Positions 15,088 through 15,439 of a stretch of DNA of 15,439 bases are shown piece after piece. Within the stretch, counting starts at the first letter, position 1. Every line of letters begins with the position of its first letter. This DNA is from an uncultured Ignavibacteriota bacterium (GTDB taxonomy: Bacteria > Bacteroidota > Ignavibacteria > UBA10030 > UBA8401): assembly GCA_903907305.1 (NCBI GenBank), contig CAIVNT010000658.1, positions 1 to 15,439 of the forward strand. Direction: 5' to 3'. The notes beneath the pieces are model-generated. The model ran no database searches, was not told the origin of the DNA, and saw nothing but the letters and a program-made list of their open reading frames with translations. The translations under genes were made by a program, and so were the position numbers.

Positions 15088-15439
15088 ATGAAGACCCGCA
15101 CGATCAGGCAGAAAGTGACATTCAACGCATCCGGTCATGAAGTGTATGATGCGCTCATGGATTCTAAAATACATGCTGCGTTCACCGGTAGTCCGGCAAA
15201 GATCAGCCGAAAAATAGGTGGATCATTCTCAGTCTTTGACGGTTATGCAATTGGAAAGAATATTGAACTAGTCAAAGATACAAAGATCGTCCAATCCTGG
15301 CATGCTTCGGATTGGGAAGCAGGAGTTGTTTCCGAGATATCGTTCGTTATGAAACCCGCTCGATCCGGCTGCACATTGGAATTCACTCACTCAGGTGTTC
15401 CGTCCGAGAACTACAACTCCATCAAACAGGGGTGGATCG
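15088..15439 (+). CDS. AHSA1/SRPBCC-type protein, 3' end outside the window
   Basis: An open frame of 117 codons runs from the ATG at 15088 to the window end without a stop. The start is supported by GGAG at 15077-15080 and a 13-base gap after batE. The opening residues, QKVTFNASGHEVYDALMDS, followed by FTGSPAKISRKIGGSFSVFDGY and later IVQSWHASDW, match the START-like fold of the AHSA1 (Activator of Hsp90 ATPase 1-like) family, small proteins with a ligand-binding cavity. The gap size would allow co-transcription with the bat operon. Function beyond the fold is unknown. Confidence 0.85.
   Translation, partial: MKTRTIRQKVTFNASGHEVYDALMDSKIHAAFTGSPAKISRKIGGSFSVFDGYAIGKNIELVKDTKIVQSWHASDWEAGVVSEISFVMKPARSGCTLEFTHSGVPSENYNSIKQGWI

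Overview
This window looks like a chromosomal segment from a bacterium of the Bacteroidota/Chlorobiota (FCB) group, with an Ignavibacteria-like lineage as the best guess. The evidence is a complete moxR-DUF58-batA-batB-batC-batD-batE aerotolerance-type operon, clear Shine-Dalgarno sites before several genes, use of sigma-54, and Gln at the predicted +1 position of all four signal peptides in the bat operon, which is a known Bacteroidota trait. The taxon is an inference, because no rRNA or marker gene lies in the window.

Left part (1-5708, + strand): hydrogen oxidation. A short sigma-54 activator with only an AAA+ domain and a Fis-type helix-turn-helix (100-1068) is followed by a near-consensus -24/-12 promoter (1214-1229), with repeated CCGTT-containing half-sites upstream. 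Downstream lie an unrecognised 75-residue ORF and then the structural genes of a membrane-bound group 1 [NiFe] hydrogenase: a Tat-exported small subunit (hyaA), a large subunit (hyaB) and a membrane cytochrome b (hyaC). The genes are tightly spaced and end at a strong intrinsic terminator. The small subunit carries all six cysteines of the [4Fe-3S] proximal cluster typical of oxygen-tolerant enzymes. The large-subunit maturation endopeptidase (hyaD) follows after about 240 bases. No hyp or hyaE/hyaF-like accessory genes are present.

Middle (5709-6728): about 350 bases without a convincing gene hold REP-like inverted repeats and a duplicated 29-bp sequence. A minus-strand TPR lipoprotein gene follows, with a terminator whose stem is identical to that of the hydrogenase operon. 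The stretch ends with a 48-base imperfect hairpin just before moxR.

Right part (6729-15074, + strand): the MoxR/Bat operon. It contains a MoxR AAA+ ATPase, a DUF58 protein, an anchored BatD-like protein, two membrane VWA proteins (BatA, BatB), a TPR protein with a Gln/Lys-rich tail (BatC), BatD, and BatE (TPR, two membrane helices, SH3-like end). Most junctions overlap or are nearly adjacent. The presumed arrangement is a cytoplasmic ATPase and DUF58 protein working with a membrane VWA/TPR complex. The window ends inside an AHSA1/SRPBCC-type gene.

The most notable observations are the receiver-less sigma-54 activator with unusual Walker B and sensor I residues next to a sigma-54-controlled, oxygen-tolerant-type hydrogenase; the unknown small ORF that begins about 8 bases after the predicted transcription start; and two BatD-like proteins in one operon.
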